This document shows positions 5,751-6,132 of a stretch of 6,132 nucleotides of DNA, one piece after another. This DNA is from an uncultured bacterium. GTDB taxonomy: Bacteria > Bacteroidota > Bacteroidia > Bacteroidales > Bacteroidaceae. Numbering within the stretch: position 1 is the stretch's first letter; each line of letters starts with the position of its first letter. A program made the translations under genes and the position numbers. The stretch spans positions 1 to 6,132 of the forward strand of contig CAJMMQ010000035.1 in NCBI GenBank assembly GCA_905214625.1, read 5' to 3'. Below the pieces are notes generated by a model, which was not told where the DNA came from, did no database searches, and worked only from the letters and a program-made list of their open reading frames with translations.

Positions 5751-5781
5751 CGAAGTTAACAAAAAAATGCCGTAAATCAAA
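5751..5781 (-). promoter_or_regulatory. Promoter of the NlpC/P60-CapA unit
   Basis: On the minus strand, TTTG (5781-5778), a 19-base spacer and TAACTTCG (5758-5751) match the Bacteroidota promoter with one change in the -7 box (TTCG for TTTG). Transcription should start near 5744, giving a leader of about 50 nt. The spacer contains one arm of the long-range inverted repeat. Confidence 0.65.
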
Positions 5782-5955
5782 GTGTGTTTACATCTTTTGG
5801 GAATAGCAAAAAGCATGCCATAATAGTTTGCGGGAATGCGTTAATTGCTGTTATAGTGTAATTTAACCAAAATAACTGCGAAAAAGGTTCAGCGATTTTT
5901 GTTTACATTCTTTAAGAAATAAGTCTTTCATTATTTAACTACTTTACGGCATTTT
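5764..5955. repeat. 13-bp inverted repeat AAAATGCCGTAAA, arms 166 bp apart
   Basis: AAAATGCCGTAAA at 5764-5776 has an exact inverted copy, TTTACGGCATTTT, at 5943-5955. The left arm lies inside the spacer of the peptidase promoter. The two arms could be binding sites of one regulator, possibly with DNA looping. Alternatively they could be the ends of a 192-bp non-coding mobile element. No clear target-site duplication flanks them, and no transposase is nearby. Confidence 0.5.
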
Positions 5956-6039
5956 GTAGCCGTCTGAGCGACAAAATTGCCGCTACCCTCATGTCGGTTT
6001 TCGGCTATATGCCTGATTTATTGATACATCCGTTTAGGC

Positions 6040-6132
6040 TTAGTTTGGTATGTTATTTTTTAACATGTCCTTAATCCTTCTTTCCTCAAATCCGCAACCG
6101 CCCTCATAAGATGACACAGAGGTCAAAAAGGT
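6040..6132 (-). CDS. Possible C-terminal end of an unidentified gene (partial)
   Basis: A minus-strand frame is open from the window edge to a TAA at 6042-6040, giving 30 residues with a charged segment GFEERRIKDMLKNN near the end. The codons look plausible for this genome and the frame points the same way as the peptidase unit. However, a stop-free run of 30 codons is not significant by itself and I recognise no family. If real, the gene continues past the right edge of the window. Confidence 0.3.
   Translation of the reverse strand, partial: TFLTSVSSYEGGCGFEERRIKDMLKNNIPN

Larger units (their letters stand above)
5695..6039. other. AT-rich intergenic region upstream of the peptidase gene
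   Basis: This 345-bp stretch contains the peptidase promoter (5751-5781) and a 13-bp inverted repeat (5764-5776 with 5943-5955). It also has a direct repeat TGTTTACAT (5785-5793 and 5900-5908) and a TAGCCG/CGGCTA pair (5957-5962 with 6002-6007). A plus-strand frame is open from 5916 to 6072 but has no convincing start or family resemblance. No gene is supported. Confidence 0.55.

Noticed and set aside
3749..5924. 14-bp direct match TCTTTAAGAAATAA near 3749 and 5909
   Set aside because: AT-rich low-complexity sequence at two unrelated positions; chance similarity is likely.
5939..5992. 17-codon minus-strand ORF over the right arm of the inverted repeat
   Set aside because: Short and without promoter or leader support; its 3' end merely reads through the repeat arm.
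6047..6069. AT-rich hairpin GGTATGTTA / TAACATGTC with a five-T loop
   Set aside because: Weak stem with two G-U pairs and no T tract after it; it also lies within the possible partial coding frame, so it is not called a terminator.

Overview
The window looks like chromosomal DNA from a Bacteroidales member, most likely Prevotella or a close relative. This rests on a PorT-like type IX secretion protein, a Bacteroidota-type L19 beginning [11 protein letters not shown], the absence of clear Shine-Dalgarno sequences, and promoters matching the Bacteroidota sigma factor consensus (TTTG, about 19-20 bases, TAnnTTTG). Coding DNA is of moderate GC and the intergenic DNA is very AT-rich. No rRNA, tRNA, CRISPR array, transposase or phage gene is visible.

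Left part (1-701): an AT-rich stretch without a convincing gene, then a 55-residue 2[4Fe-4S] ferredoxin on the minus strand that is too short for usual ORF cut-offs. It has its own terminator. Its promoter contains two related perfect palindromes (TACCT-n5/6-AGGTA), which look like an operator.

Middle left (702-3166, minus strand): a probable three-gene transcription unit. The first gene is a lipoprotein made of the 5'-nucleotidase C-terminal (substrate-binding) domain. The second is an exported metallophosphoesterase matching the N-terminal catalytic domain of the same enzyme family, coupled by an ATGA overlap. The third is porT. The two half-enzymes together would make a UshA-like nucleotidase, encoded in reverse domain order. 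porT lies 108 bp further on with no promoter match of its own, so it may be read through.

Centre (3167-3803): back-to-back promoters drive the nucleotidase unit leftward and rplS (ribosomal protein L19) rightward. The rplS leader is about 83 nt and can fold into two hairpins, so it is a candidate autoregulatory r-protein leader. rplS ends in a strong 17-bp terminator hairpin.

Right part (4023-5694, minus strand): an exported NlpC/P60 (C40) peptidase followed after one base by a CapA-family lipoprotein. This is a two-gene cell-envelope unit with a good promoter. The remaining 5695-6132 is mostly intergenic, with a 13-bp inverted repeat whose left arm sits inside the nlpC promoter. It ends in what may be the last 30 codons of an unidentified minus-strand gene.

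I found no defence island or wholly new protein system. The observations most worth checking are regulatory (the ferredoxin operator, the L19 leader, the inverted repeat at the peptidase promoter) and the split, reversed nucleotidase.
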